Shown here: one piece after another, positions 7,331 through 14,270 of the stretch
How positions within the stretch are numbered: the stretch's first letter is position 1
Layout of the letters: every line of letters starts with the position of its first letter
Source of the DNA: Phycisphaerales bacterium
GTDB lineage: Bacteria > Planctomycetota > Phycisphaerae > Sedimentisphaerales > Anaerohalosphaeraceae
Assembly: GCA_011053245.1 (NCBI GenBank)
Contig: DRGS01000019.1
Span: forward strand, 1-14,329
Reading direction: 5' to 3'
DNA length: 14,329 bases
Notes under the pieces: generated by a model
Told to the model about the DNA's origin: nothing
The model's database searches: none
The model's input: only the letters and a program-made list of their open reading frames with translations
Made by a program: the position numbers and the translations under genes

Positions 7331-8071
7331 TTAATTTCGCATTAGAGTCGCTGTACTCATTGTTATAATCTTACCGTCATAGGGATCCCTTAGTGTAATC
7401 TCCATTTTTACACATGCCTGCCCGACATTATTTTCAATTGTACGATGAAATTTAACCCTTGTAACATTCTCAGCAATAACCACGGTTCTTGCCTGACCCT
7501 GACGCGCCATTGCGTCATACGGATATGGCCCGTAGTCGATTTTCAATTTATCGTCTGACCCAAGATAAAACCGTGCATATTCGGTTGGAATAAGCTCTGT
7601 CTGTGTATTCGTTGAGCTGAGGAGGTTTATGACGCCTTTGCTTTTTCTTCCAGTTCTGTTAATTCTGCCAGTATTGACAATTCTGCCTCCCTGTCCGGGC
7701 GAAGGGGTTGACTGTTGGGATCGCTCCCAGTATCTGAATTCTATTCCGGTCCCGTATGCAGATAATACGCTGACGGTCTTTGCTCTCCGTTCGGATCTCC
7801 CTGAAGATTCGATCAAAGCGGTATTTTCAGAGTCGGACATTCGACCTATCCTGCCGAATATCGTACAGGAATTCTCCGCATCAAGTTTTATCCTTCTGTT
7901 GGCGGAAAGAAACGTTTTTCCCCAGCTATGTTGTCCGCCGATCACAAGCACCGTGACTGCCGATAATGGTATGACAGCGATCACCATGGTTGTTACCAAC
8001 TCGATCAGAGTGACACCACCGGCCCATTTCCAGAGTCTGGTGTTCAGTATTTTTCTTTTTGCATTTTTCAT
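7331..8071 (-). CDS. PilW/GspJ-like minor prepilin
   Basis: The 246-residue product carries a class III prepilin leader: a basic segment ending in Gly19, then VTLIELVTTMVIAVIPLSAVTVLVI with Glu at mature position 5. Prepilin peptidase would cut after Gly19 and methylate Val20. The long globular part (about 200 residues) with a late strand motif VTRVKFHRTIENNVGQACVKMEITLRD resembles GspJ/PilW proteins, which join the priming complex at the pseudopilus tip. The second ATG, at 8071, is preferred because AGGAGG lies 6 bases upstream; an ATG at 8077 abuts that site but overlaps the previous stop by 4 bases (ATGA). The gene is followed 56 bases later by the large K/X-like gene. Confidence 0.8.
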   Translation of the reverse strand: MKNAKRKILNTRLWKWAGGVTLIELVTTMVIAVIPLSAVTVLVIGGQHSWGKTFLSANRRIKLDAENSCTIFGRIGRMSDSENTALIESSGRSERRAKTVSVLSAYGTGIEFRYWERSQQSTPSPGQGGRIVNTGRINRTGRKSKGVINLLSSTNTQTELIPTEYARFYLGSDDKLKIDYGPYPYDAMARQGQARTVVIAENVTRVKFHRTIENNVGQACVKMEITLRDPYDGKIITMSTATLMRN

Positions 8072-8073
8072 AC

Positions 8074-8550
8074 TCATCCTCCTGCCTGGCCAACCCTTGC
8101 ATGTGCACTCAATACGATTGAAGGGCTATCAGGTAATATAGCTTCATCCCTGAAATCTCTTCTCCACCGAATCGTTGCTGTAAGTGGTATCAGTGTTTTA
8201 TTCAGTAGCGGGCGTGAAAGCGTTACTCTCATTGGGATGTTGTCAACGGCAATCTTGTATGTTTTGTTCCCTATATAGCGAAATCCCATATCAAGATTGT
8301 CAGGACTTGCCACGCCAAACGAATTGGTAGCGTAAAGTGCATTGCCTCCATTGGCTTTCCAGTCTTCAAGCAGGAAATAACCGATGCGCACAGCGGCAGA
8401 GTGCGCTTTGGCGATCTGCATCTGTTTGACCCCGTGGTATTCATAGCTTAGCGTACCTATCGCTGCTATGGCGATCACTGCCGTAGCTAAAACTACTTCA
8501 ATGAGCGTTAAACCCCCGGCATGCCTTCTTTGCGTACAAGACAATTTCAT
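8074..8550 (-). CDS. PilV/GspI-like minor prepilin
   Basis: The 158-residue product has a 13-residue leader ending AGG, then LTLIEVVLATAVIAIAAIGTLSYEY, a class III prepilin helix with Glu5 after cleavage behind Gly13. The VVLA and the polar segment HSAAVRIGYFLLEDW that follows are characteristic of PilV/GspI-type minor pilins, in which the helix continues into an LxE-type motif. The role is inferred as part of the tip or priming complex with the J/W- and K/X-like proteins encoded downstream. Start choice: ATG at 8550 has GGGAG 5 bases upstream (8556-8560). The frame extends to a TTG at 8580 and an ATG at 8574, but the GGAG there is too close to either. It overlaps or abuts the next gene. Confidence 0.8.
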   Translation of the reverse strand: MKLSCTQRRHAGGLTLIEVVLATAVIAIAAIGTLSYEYHGVKQMQIAKAHSAAVRIGYFLLEDWKANGGNALYATNSFGVASPDNLDMGFRYIGNKTYKIAVDNIPMRVTLSRPLLNKTLIPLTATIRWRRDFRDEAILPDSPSIVLSAHARVGQAGG

Positions 8551-8685
8551 CACTACTCCCGATTTTCTCACCATCTCCAATATGTACAGATATCGTACAC
8601 ATGAAAACTACACTTTTCGAGTTTCCAGGTACGACCATAGCATCAATGTCTTATCCATGACACTTTTTATACGGGACCGTCGACT

Positions 8686-9102
8686 TTACATCTCGCTCCA
8701 CTCACCATTTTGGTTAAGCACCATCATAGTCGGATAAGTAACAGTTGTTCCTATGTTCCAGCCCTCGACGGTGTACTCTAATGCCCCGCTGGGTCGATCG
8801 TAGGCAACATTCCAGTAAAAATTACCTTTTGTGAAATGCTTACCATTGAAGTCGTTTCCGTCCAAGCCTAAAACACTGAACAGCAGCACGTCGTCATCCC
8901 AGCCACCAAACGAGGGGGGGTCGTTCAAAGCTATATAACTGCGGATACTTGAGGCAATTGTACCCATGAAAGCCTTTCCTTCGGCCCATTTAGCTTTGTC
9001 TATCTGACCTCGCAAAATCGGAACGGCAGCCGTAGCCAGAATGGCAACTATCAGGACGACCACCATCATCTCAACCAACGTAAAACCTTTTTTTCTTTTC
9101 AT
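8686..9102 (-). CDS. GspG-like pilin, second paralogue
   Basis: This 138-residue prepilin has leader MKRKKG and mature N-terminus FTLVEMMVVVLIVAILATAAVP with Glu5. After the helix, ILRGQIDKAKWAEGKAFMGTIASSIRSYI closely parallels the upstream pilin (IMRGKIDAAKWSEGKAIMGSIASAMRAHA), and both end in a LNQ.G.W motif, so the two are tandem duplicates. The rest is divergent, richer in aromatics (FYWNVAYDRPSG). The length and small C-terminal domain fit GspG/PilE-type fibre subunits. No cysteine pair (D-region) is present. The ribosome site is AAGGG, 7 bases before the ATG. It may be a second fibre subunit or an adaptor; which pilin is major cannot be read from sequence, though the first gene's position and leader favour that one. 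Confidence 0.88.
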   Translation of the reverse strand: MKRKKGFTLVEMMVVVLIVAILATAAVPILRGQIDKAKWAEGKAFMGTIASSIRSYIALNDPPSFGGWDDDVLLFSVLGLDGNDFNGKHFTKGNFYWNVAYDRPSGALEYTVEGWNIGTTVTYPTMMVLNQNGEWSEM

Positions 9103-9142
9103 GTTTCAACCCTTGTCGTAAAAGGTACAATAATAATTATTC

Positions 9143-9181
9143 GGAAGAAGTTGTCCGGCGGTTAAACCAGACAACTCCTCC
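9143..9181 (-). other. Strong hairpin between the two pilin genes
   Basis: Arms 9143-9155 and 9170-9181 pair over about 12 bp (one G-U pair and one bulged base) around a 14-base loop that itself contains GGTT/AACC. No T-run follows on the minus strand, so it is not a standard terminator. Such intercistronic stem-loops often protect the upstream message from 3' exonucleases, which would favour the first pilin over downstream genes. Confidence 0.6.
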
Positions 9182-9197
9182 CGTTAAAAAACTCTAC

Positions 9198-9611
9198 TTA
9201 CGGTGTCCAATCACCAGCTTGATTAAGTGTAACTACTGCTGGCGCGGTGATACCTATACCGGCATTAGCGCTAATCGTATACAAATACACATTCGTAGAT
9301 GCGGTGTACGTTCCTGAAATGGAGAAATCTGCAGCACGAAAATACGTTCCGTCCAGATCGCCTGTACGAAAACCTAATTCAGGGCCATCTTCTAAGTTAG
9401 CATCTAGCGCATCATAGTCTACGTCGAGACCACTTTCTGCGGCATGTGCACGCATTGCTGAGGCTATAGAACCCATTATAGCCTTTCCTTCTGACCATTT
9501 GGCAGCATCGATCTTACCCCGCATGATCGGGATAGCTACAGCAGCCAGGATTGCGACGATCAATATTACGACCATCAACTCGATTAATGTAAATCCTCTT
9601 CTTGCTTTCAT
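9198..9611 (-). CDS. GspG-like pilin, probable major subunit
   Basis: This 137-residue prepilin has leader MKARRG followed by FTLIELMVVILIVAILAAVAIP, a textbook class III signal with Phe1 and Glu5 after cleavage by PilD/GspO. The globular part is small and Ala/Thr/Asp-rich, ending in VTLNQAGDWTP; no cysteines are present, so no disulfide-closed D-region as in pathogenic pilins. The likely role is the main fibre or pseudopilus subunit. ATG 9611 is chosen because AAGGAG lies 7 bases upstream; a longer frame to 9635 would begin inside a terminator-like U-tract and add residues before the leader. It has its own candidate promoter (9704-9731), a structured leader, and a strong hairpin after its stop codon, all consistent with a separately tuned, abundant message. 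Confidence 0.92.
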   Translation of the reverse strand: MKARRGFTLIELMVVILIVAILAAVAIPIMRGKIDAAKWSEGKAIMGSIASAMRAHAAESGLDVDYDALDANLEDGPELGFRTGDLDGTYFRAADFSISGTYTASTNVYLYTISANAGIGITAPAVVTLNQAGDWTP

Positions 9612-9624
9612 AGTACTACTCCTT

Positions 9625-9659
9625 AAAAAAAACACTAAAGACCGCGACCCAACTTAGTG
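9625..9659 (-). terminator. Terminator-like hairpin in the pilin leader
   Basis: On the minus strand a 6-8 bp stem (9659-9653 with 9640-9633) with a 12-base loop is followed by eight Ts (9632-9625). The AAGGAG ribosome site of the pilin gene begins directly after the T-run. No promoter fits between this element and the start codon 14 bases on, so pilin transcription must pass it. It may limit read-through from gspF or act as a conditional attenuator. Confidence 0.6.
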
Positions 9660-9703
9660 CCGCGTATATCACAGTGTAATATTAACTTTTCAAAACCAAC
9701 CCT

Positions 9704-9731
9704 ATTATAGCGTTTTGCCTGCGTTGGTAAA
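9704..9731 (-). promoter_or_regulatory. Candidate sigma70-type promoter for the pilin genes
   Basis: The minus strand has TTTACC (9731-9726; 4 of 6 match to TTGACA), a 16-base spacer and a perfect TATAAT (9709-9704). The predicted start near 9697 gives an 85-base leader that contains the terminator-like hairpin. The -35 box overlaps the last bases before the gspF stop region, i.e. the promoter sits immediately after gspF. Confidence 0.6.
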
Positions 9732-9740
9732 ACTCATTTT

Positions 9741-10946
9741 TTAAAAATCTGACATCGAGAAGATGGGCAGATATAAAGCAACTACAATAACCAGAACTAT
9801 GAGGCCAATAACAACTATTACTGTAGGCCCAAGCAGGTTAAGCATAGTCGTTATCGTCGCATCCATCTTTGTTTCATAAAAAATACTGGCTCTGTTCATT
9901 GATTTTGGCAAAGAACCTGTTTTTTCGCCGACTTGCACCATTCTTGTGACCATATTCGGGAAAAAACCATTCCCGGACAGCGCCATATGGATGCTTGCAC
10001 CCTCTATCATGCAATTTTTGCTGTGCAGAATAGCTTTTTTTATGACATCATTATTTGTCATTTCCGATAATATGTCGAATGCTTCTATTATAGAGACGCC
10101 TGCCGCAAGCAGTGTCGCCATTGTCCTGCAAAATGTGGAAATGAAGGCCTGTACGATGAGCCGTCCGATCATTGGCATTCGCAGCATCATGAGGCAGAGT
10201 CGTGTGTGGCCCTGTCGTGTTTTGTTGTAGGCTATACAAAGGCCGATAATAATGGCGGTACCAACGACAATATAGTGTATCTGTGCTGCTGCGGCATCAT
10301 AGAAGTTTAGAAACTCTCGAGTAAATGCCGGCAGCTCATTTCCCATACCGTCAAATATCAGGCGGAACTTAGGAACGATGAGGGTCATCATAATTACAAG
10401 AATAATGAACACGAAAGACAGTGTGAACACAGGATACGCAAGCGCTCCATTTAATTTTTTGTCGAATTTATCTTTCCTGTCGAAGTGCTCGGCCAGTCGT
10501 TCGAGAATAACATATAGTGATCCGCTTGATTCACCTGCCATTATCATTGCGCGGAATAATTTATTGAACACCTTTGGATAACGTGAGACGCTTGTTGACA
10601 GTGATTCCCCTTTTTTGATATGATCCGAAACAAGTGCAAGTGTGTGTTTGAAGGACAGGTTTTCGACGTCTTCAGCGACGGTGTCGATGGCTTCGGTAAT
10701 AAGTACTCCACCTTCGATCATTGTCGAAAGCTGCCAGCAAAATGCCGCTAACTCGCTCGGTTTGGTTCTGTTACCAATATACATTGTTTTTTTTAAGTGT
10801 ATGGTTTTGGAGGCATGTTTGACTTCAATGGGAACCAGACCTTGCTCGTTGAGCCATGCATATACCTCATGCTCAGACTCAGCTTTCTTGCGACCCTTCT
10901 TTTCCCGGCCCTCCAGATTTTGGGCAGTATATTCGAAGCTTTCCAT
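9741..10946 (-). CDS. pilC: PilC/GspF inner-membrane platform protein
   Basis: This 401-residue protein has the standard GspF layout: a cytoplasmic N-terminal arm (MESFEYTAQNLEGREKKG..., ending EQGLVPIEV), a first T2SSF domain beginning at ELAAFCWQLSTMIEGGV, membrane helices near residues 175-195 and 220-245, a second T2SSF domain (FISTFCRTMATLLAAGVSIIEAFDIL) and a C-terminal helix (TVIVVIGLIVLVIVVALYLPIF). The motif MIMAGESSGSL and its echo MVQVGEKTGSLP mark the two repeats. The protein transmits PilB ATPase motion to pilin extraction. ATG 10946 follows GAGGAG by about 5 bases and matches the family N-terminus; the frame extends to 11000, but that stretch contains a promoter. The N-terminal arm is unusually basic (REKKGRKK). 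It begins a transcription unit separate from pilB. Confidence 0.95.
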   Translation of the reverse strand: MESFEYTAQNLEGREKKGRKKAESEHEVYAWLNEQGLVPIEVKHASKTIHLKKTMYIGNRTKPSELAAFCWQLSTMIEGGVLITEAIDTVAEDVENLSFKHTLALVSDHIKKGESLSTSVSRYPKVFNKLFRAMIMAGESSGSLYVILERLAEHFDRKDKFDKKLNGALAYPVFTLSFVFIILVIMMTLIVPKFRLIFDGMGNELPAFTREFLNFYDAAAAQIHYIVVGTAIIIGLCIAYNKTRQGHTRLCLMMLRMPMIGRLIVQAFISTFCRTMATLLAAGVSIIEAFDILSEMTNNDVIKKAILHSKNCMIEGASIHMALSGNGFFPNMVTRMVQVGEKTGSLPKSMNRASIFYETKMDATITTMLNLLGPTVIVVIGLIVLVIVVALYLPIFSMSDF

Positions 10947-10976
10947 CAGTCTCCTCAGACACTTTTTCAGTACGAC

Positions 10977-11004
10977 ATTATACGTTTGCGCACTTAGCAC
11001 TCAA
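10977..11004 (-). promoter_or_regulatory. Proximal promoter candidate for pilC
   Basis: The minus strand shows TTGAGT (11004-10999), a 16-base spacer and a perfect TATAAT (10982-10977). The expected start near 10970 would give a leader of about 24 bases carrying the GAGGAG ribosome site of pilC. Its position inside the extended reading frame argues against a start at 11000. Confidence 0.55.
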
Positions 11005-11058
11005 ACCTTGATGGGAACCTACCCTCCTCACTTCACGGATATGCCCCAATACAACTGT

Positions 11059-11117
11059 AATATACACTTTTGGCCGTAAAATGTCAATGATTATTTTATT
11101 TTTTTTCATTTTTTTTT
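11059..11117 (-). promoter_or_regulatory. Distal promoter with UP-like A-tracts
   Basis: The minus strand has a perfect TTGACA (11087-11082), a 17-base spacer and TATATT (11064-11059; 5 of 6). Directly upstream lie A-tracts of 9 and 8 bases (11117-11109 and 11106-11099), in the place and composition of an UP element bound by the RNA polymerase alpha subunit. This is the best promoter in the window by consensus. The leader to pilC would be about 105 bases. Confidence 0.75.
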
Positions 11118-11248
11118 GCTCTGGTGTTCGACCAAAAAGGGTCTTTAGGGCCTACAATACAGGATTCGGTGGTTTAAAGCAGTACAAAATCAGCTTTTAG
11201 ACCTGATAACGGGGTAAAAACGTATCTGTCAGGCATGTTCAGGGTGGG

Positions 11249-13006
11249 CTATAACTCCGACACTTCAGTAAATGTCGCTTCGAGTACTTCTGTAGCTGTT
11301 GTAACTCCCTGCAACATCTTTTGTACGCCGCTTTCCTGAAGGCTTGCTCCGCCTTTTTCACGTCCTAACGCCCTTATCTCCATCTCGGTTGCCCCTGCGG
11401 TGATCGCTCTTCGGATTTTGTCGTCTATACTAAGGAACTCAAATATAGGCAATCTGCCCAAAAAGCCGGTTCCCTCGCAGGCATTACAGCCATGGGCACT
11501 GTATATCGTATGTTTCTTTGCCTCTTCCGGGTCAATGCCCAGTTGCCTGAGCATGTACTCGTCAAGTTTCATCGGTTCCTTGCATTTGTCGCAAACCCGT
11601 CTTATCAGTCGCTGAGCGATTATAAGGTTGACACTTGAAACGATCATAAATGGCTCAATACCCATATATAAGAGCCTGCTAATCGCACCCGCGGCGTCAT
11701 TTGTATGGAACGTGCTTAGTACCATATGCCCGGTTAGTGCAGCTTGTATCGCGATCTCAACGGTTTCTTTGTCGCGAATCTCACCGATAAGTATGATGTC
11801 AGGGTCCTGCCTTAGAATGGTACGGAGACATTTTGCAAAGGTAAGGTCGATATCCGGGCGTACCTGTACCTGGTTGATACCTCTTAGTCGATATTCCACC
11901 GGGTTTTCCACGGTAGTAATGTTCTTCTTCGGATCTTTCAGGTAGTTAAGTGCAGAGTAGAGCGTTGTTGTCTTTCCGCAACCTGTCGGCCCTGTCGTAA
12001 TGACAATTCCGTGCGGCTGTGCCAATACACGCTTGAATTCGATCAGAAATTCAGGATCAAAACCAAGAACATTCAGGTCATGGCTCACAGCCTTTTTGTC
12101 CAGGATTCGCAATACGATCTTTTCACCATATATCGTCGGGAGGGAACTGACACGAACATCGATCTCGCGTCCCGTAGCCTTGATCTTGAATCGTCCGTCC
12201 TGCGGCAGTCTGCGTTCGGCGATATTCATCCCGGATAAGAGCTTAACGCGCGTCATGATCGCGGCATGCATACTGCGTGGCGGCGGTACCGTTTCCCGGA
12301 GCATGCCATCGATACGCATACGCACTATCATTGACTTGTCTTGTGGTTCGAGGTGAACGTCACTTGCCTTTCGTTTTATTGCCTGGCCAAGCAACAGATC
12401 CACAAAACGGATCACAGGAACCTTGGTGGCTTCCATCTCTTCGTCGCGTATATCCATCTCGAGGAGTTCGTTTTCGACGAAATCATCTTCCTCTGCATCA
12501 AGCTGTAATTCAACGAGTTCACGAAGTCCCTCTTCGGCTACGCGTGAACCGTGATAGATCGAATCGATAGCATGCGTTATATTTGCTACTGGACTTAGCA
12601 CTACCTTTATTTTCTTTTTCAGTTTAAGCGTGACGGTGTCTATCGCTACGATATTGAGAGGATCCGCCATCGCTATGGTTACCCCGTCATCATCGGCATC
12701 TACGGCTAGGAGGCAAAAACGGGCTGCGATCTTTTCCGGTATCGATTTGGCCGTTTCCGGATCGATCTCTGAAGGGTTGTCGAGGAGCATGTACTCTACC
12801 CCGAGATATTCGGCCAGTGACCGGCTAAGCGGATCGCTATCGATCAATTTTAATCGGAGCAGAACTTCTCCGAGACGTCCGCCGCGTTGATACTGCTCGC
12901 TTAGCGCTTCATGCAGTTTTCTGTGTGTAAGCAGCTCTTTTCCAACAAGCCACTCACCAAACAGAATCTTTTGATTCTTGTTATTTGTCTTAAGTGTATC
13001 TTCCAT
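11249..13006 (-). CDS. pilB: PilB/GspE-type assembly ATPase
   Basis: This 585-residue protein is the motor that drives pilin polymerisation. The N-terminal MshEN/GSPII_E_N-like region covers about 15-155 and includes GRLGEVLLRLKLI. The ATPase core has Walker A GPTGCGKTTT (339-348), the Asp box TTVENPVEYRLRGINQVQV, Walker B DIILIGEIRD (about 403-412) and the His box STFHTNDAAGAISRL. A zinc site is visible as CDKC (472-475) and CNAC (507-510), typical of GspE and PilB but not of PilT. ATG 13006 is chosen; GGGGAGG lies 12 bases upstream, so GTG 13015 or the frame limit ATG 13036 are possible. The gene start overlaps the end of the beta-helix gene by 17 bases. An acidic linker (about 168-190, many D/E) precedes the core. 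Confidence 0.95.
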   Translation of the reverse strand: MEDTLKTNNKNQKILFGEWLVGKELLTHRKLHEALSEQYQRGGRLGEVLLRLKLIDSDPLSRSLAEYLGVEYMLLDNPSEIDPETAKSIPEKIAARFCLLAVDADDDGVTIAMADPLNIVAIDTVTLKLKKKIKVVLSPVANITHAIDSIYHGSRVAEEGLRELVELQLDAEEDDFVENELLEMDIRDEEMEATKVPVIRFVDLLLGQAIKRKASDVHLEPQDKSMIVRMRIDGMLRETVPPPRSMHAAIMTRVKLLSGMNIAERRLPQDGRFKIKATGREIDVRVSSLPTIYGEKIVLRILDKKAVSHDLNVLGFDPEFLIEFKRVLAQPHGIVITTGPTGCGKTTTLYSALNYLKDPKKNITTVENPVEYRLRGINQVQVRPDIDLTFAKCLRTILRQDPDIILIGEIRDKETVEIAIQAALTGHMVLSTFHTNDAAGAISRLLYMGIEPFMIVSSVNLIIAQRLIRRVCDKCKEPMKLDEYMLRQLGIDPEEAKKHTIYSAHGCNACEGTGFLGRLPIFEFLSIDDKIRRAITAGATEMEIRALGREKGGASLQESGVQKMLQGVTTATEVLEATFTEVSEL

Positions 13007-14270
13007 AATATACACTGACCTCCCCATTGAATTCATTAAAGTTGCTTAATATTTTTTGCTGTTCCAAACCAAACCTCAGATTGTTCGACTGAAGCTCGTA
13101 GGCTCCGATATCAAATGTAGCGTCGTCGGTAAGCCAGTACTCCGACAATACATTAAAGTCCATCAGATCAATGACACCGTCCCCTCCAGGCGGATAAATA
13201 TCCGCACCATCGCAAGGACAATCGGTCCGCAGCCAGTTGTCGATCATGATTATAATGTCATCGAGATCGACAGTGTAATCCAGACTGATGTTACCTGGCA
13301 TAAGCAGATTTGTTTGCCGGTTCGTCATGTCTACGGGTCGCTTGTTGCCTACAAAATCGTCGCTCGGATGGTTGACATTGTCGGCTGTGTCAAGGCAAGG
13401 AGAACCTGGCAAAAGCGTATAATCACCATTGTCAGGATCGGCAAGCATCGGATCGCCCATGATATTGCCCGTTCCCGGGATGCTGACATTGCTTATCGTG
13501 TAAGTGACATCCAGACCCGGATCGGCTCCGCTAACGGCATTGTTCCAGTCTATATTACTGATGTAAGTACCACCATCGTCGACGTTGCCGCTGAATGTTG
13601 GACGTGTGTTTATGTTTCTGTATATGGTGTTGTAGCGAACAACTGCGTCATTATAATAATCAAAGATGCCTGCATTGAGTATATTGTTTGCTATTATATT
13701 GTTCTCGATCAACCCGCTGCATTCGGTTACCAATCCCCGGTTTGCGCCGGTAATGTTATCTTCGAACAGGTTGTATGCGATTCTGCCGTCGCAGTTGTAA
13801 AGCGTTACCCTGTCTGCGACAGTTAGTGATGTGTTGTAAAGGATGTCGCAGTAGAGTATATCTCCATGCAGATTGGATATTGTGGTTCCATCATGGTTTT
13901 CAGCAATAATGCAGTTGCGGATACTTGCCGACGACCCTGCACCGTAAATTCCGGCAGCAGTGGGTTCGTCTGGATCTGAAAGTTCAAATCCTATATACCC
14001 GCCCATGAGGGTAAACCCTTCGAGCAGGCAGTCCTCTGTTTCGCCGCCGCCAAACTTGACAACAGTAACCTCGTCCGGGTTACCCCATGCGTCGATTATT
14101 GTCAGAGTCGGTCCCATTGTCGACCGCAGCGTAATATCTTTGCCCTTAAAGTCGATCGCCGAGTCCAAACCTGCCGATCTCGGATAATAGCCGTCATAGA
14201 CTTCGATAATATCCCCGCTGATGCTATTGTTTATTGCATTCTGGATCGTCGGGAAGTATCCGCAACTGCA
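12990..14270 (-). CDS. Secreted parallel beta-helix protein with dockerin-like tail, 5' end lost
   Basis: Reading leftward, the product begins in mid-protein with YFPTIQNAINNSISGDIIEVYDGYY, the usual opening of planctomycete parallel beta-helix domains (Y.TIQ.AI...GD.I.V..G.Y), followed by IDFKGKDITLRS and repeated coils (NCIIAENHDG, ENNIIANNILN, VRYNTIYRN). Then come LPGSPCLDTAD, two EF-hand-like segments (SLDYTVDLDDIIIMIDNWL and GGDGVIDLMDFNVLSEYWL) as in dockerin repeats, and FDIGAYELQ near the end. Such proteins are exported and bind or degrade polysaccharides; no catalytic residues can be assigned. The frame has a stop at 14271-14273, exactly within the inverted copy that begins at 14254, so authentic coding probably ends at about 14253. 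The TTG at 14168 is not a believable start. The C-terminal about 20 residues overlap pilB. Being next to a pilus/secretion locus makes it a possible cargo, which is inference. Confidence 0.8.
   Translation of the reverse strand, partial: CSCGYFPTIQNAINNSISGDIIEVYDGYYPRSAGLDSAIDFKGKDITLRSTMGPTLTIIDAWGNPDEVTVVKFGGGETEDCLLEGFTLMGGYIGFELSDPDEPTAAGIYGAGSSASIRNCIIAENHDGTTISNLHGDILYCDILYNTSLTVADRVTLYNCDGRIAYNLFEDNITGANRGLVTECSGLIENNIIANNILNAGIFDYYNDAVVRYNTIYRNINTRPTFSGNVDDGGTYISNIDWNNAVSGADPGLDVTYTISNVSIPGTGNIMGDPMLADPDNGDYTLLPGSPCLDTADNVNHPSDDFVGNKRPVDMTNRQTNLLMPGNISLDYTVDLDDIIIMIDNWLRTDCPCDGADIYPPGGDGVIDLMDFNVLSEYWLTDDATFDIGAYELQSNNLRFGLEQQKILSNFNEFNGEVSVYYGRYT
13851..13926 (+). repeat. Inverted repeat, internal arm
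   Basis: These 76 bases, inside the beta-helix coding region, are the exact reverse complement of the last 76 bases of the window (14254-14329). Beyond the exact arm, after one mismatch, 7 further bases (13928-13934 with 14246-14252) also pair. Confidence 0.97.

Larger units (their letters stand above)
10947..11248. other. Intergenic regulatory region between pilB and pilC
   Basis: This 302-base stretch has no gene. It contains two promoter candidates for pilC (below), A-tracts upstream of the stronger one, and after the pilB stop a weak hairpin (11189-11193 with 11203-11207, four Ts after it on the minus strand). The CCTGA at 11202-11206 could alternatively pair with TCAGG at 11229-11233, excluding the former hairpin. 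No clear strong terminator for pilB is seen, so read-through into pilC is possible. Confidence 0.5.

Noticed and set aside
7629..8141. 170-codon open frame on the plus strand
   Set aside because: It is antisense to the PilW- and PilV-like prepilin genes, whose class III signals and ribosome sites are clear. The hydrophobic stretches are the reverse reading of the pilin helices.
9741..11000. Longer PilC start at 11000
   Set aside because: The extra 18 residues precede the conserved N-terminus and overlap a TTGAGT-16-TATAAT promoter. ATG 10946 has a GAGGAG site.
13056..13826. 256-codon open frame on the plus strand
   Set aside because: It is fully antisense to the beta-helix gene, which has strong family motifs in its own frame. 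The plus-strand product is low-complexity (V/I/R-rich) with no recognisable domain or ribosome site.
12990..14168. TTG at 14168 as start of the beta-helix gene
   Set aside because: The frame upstream (to about 14253) encodes the family-typical TIQNAIN...GDIIEVYDGYY opening, so the TTG is internal and the protein is truncated by the inverted repeat.
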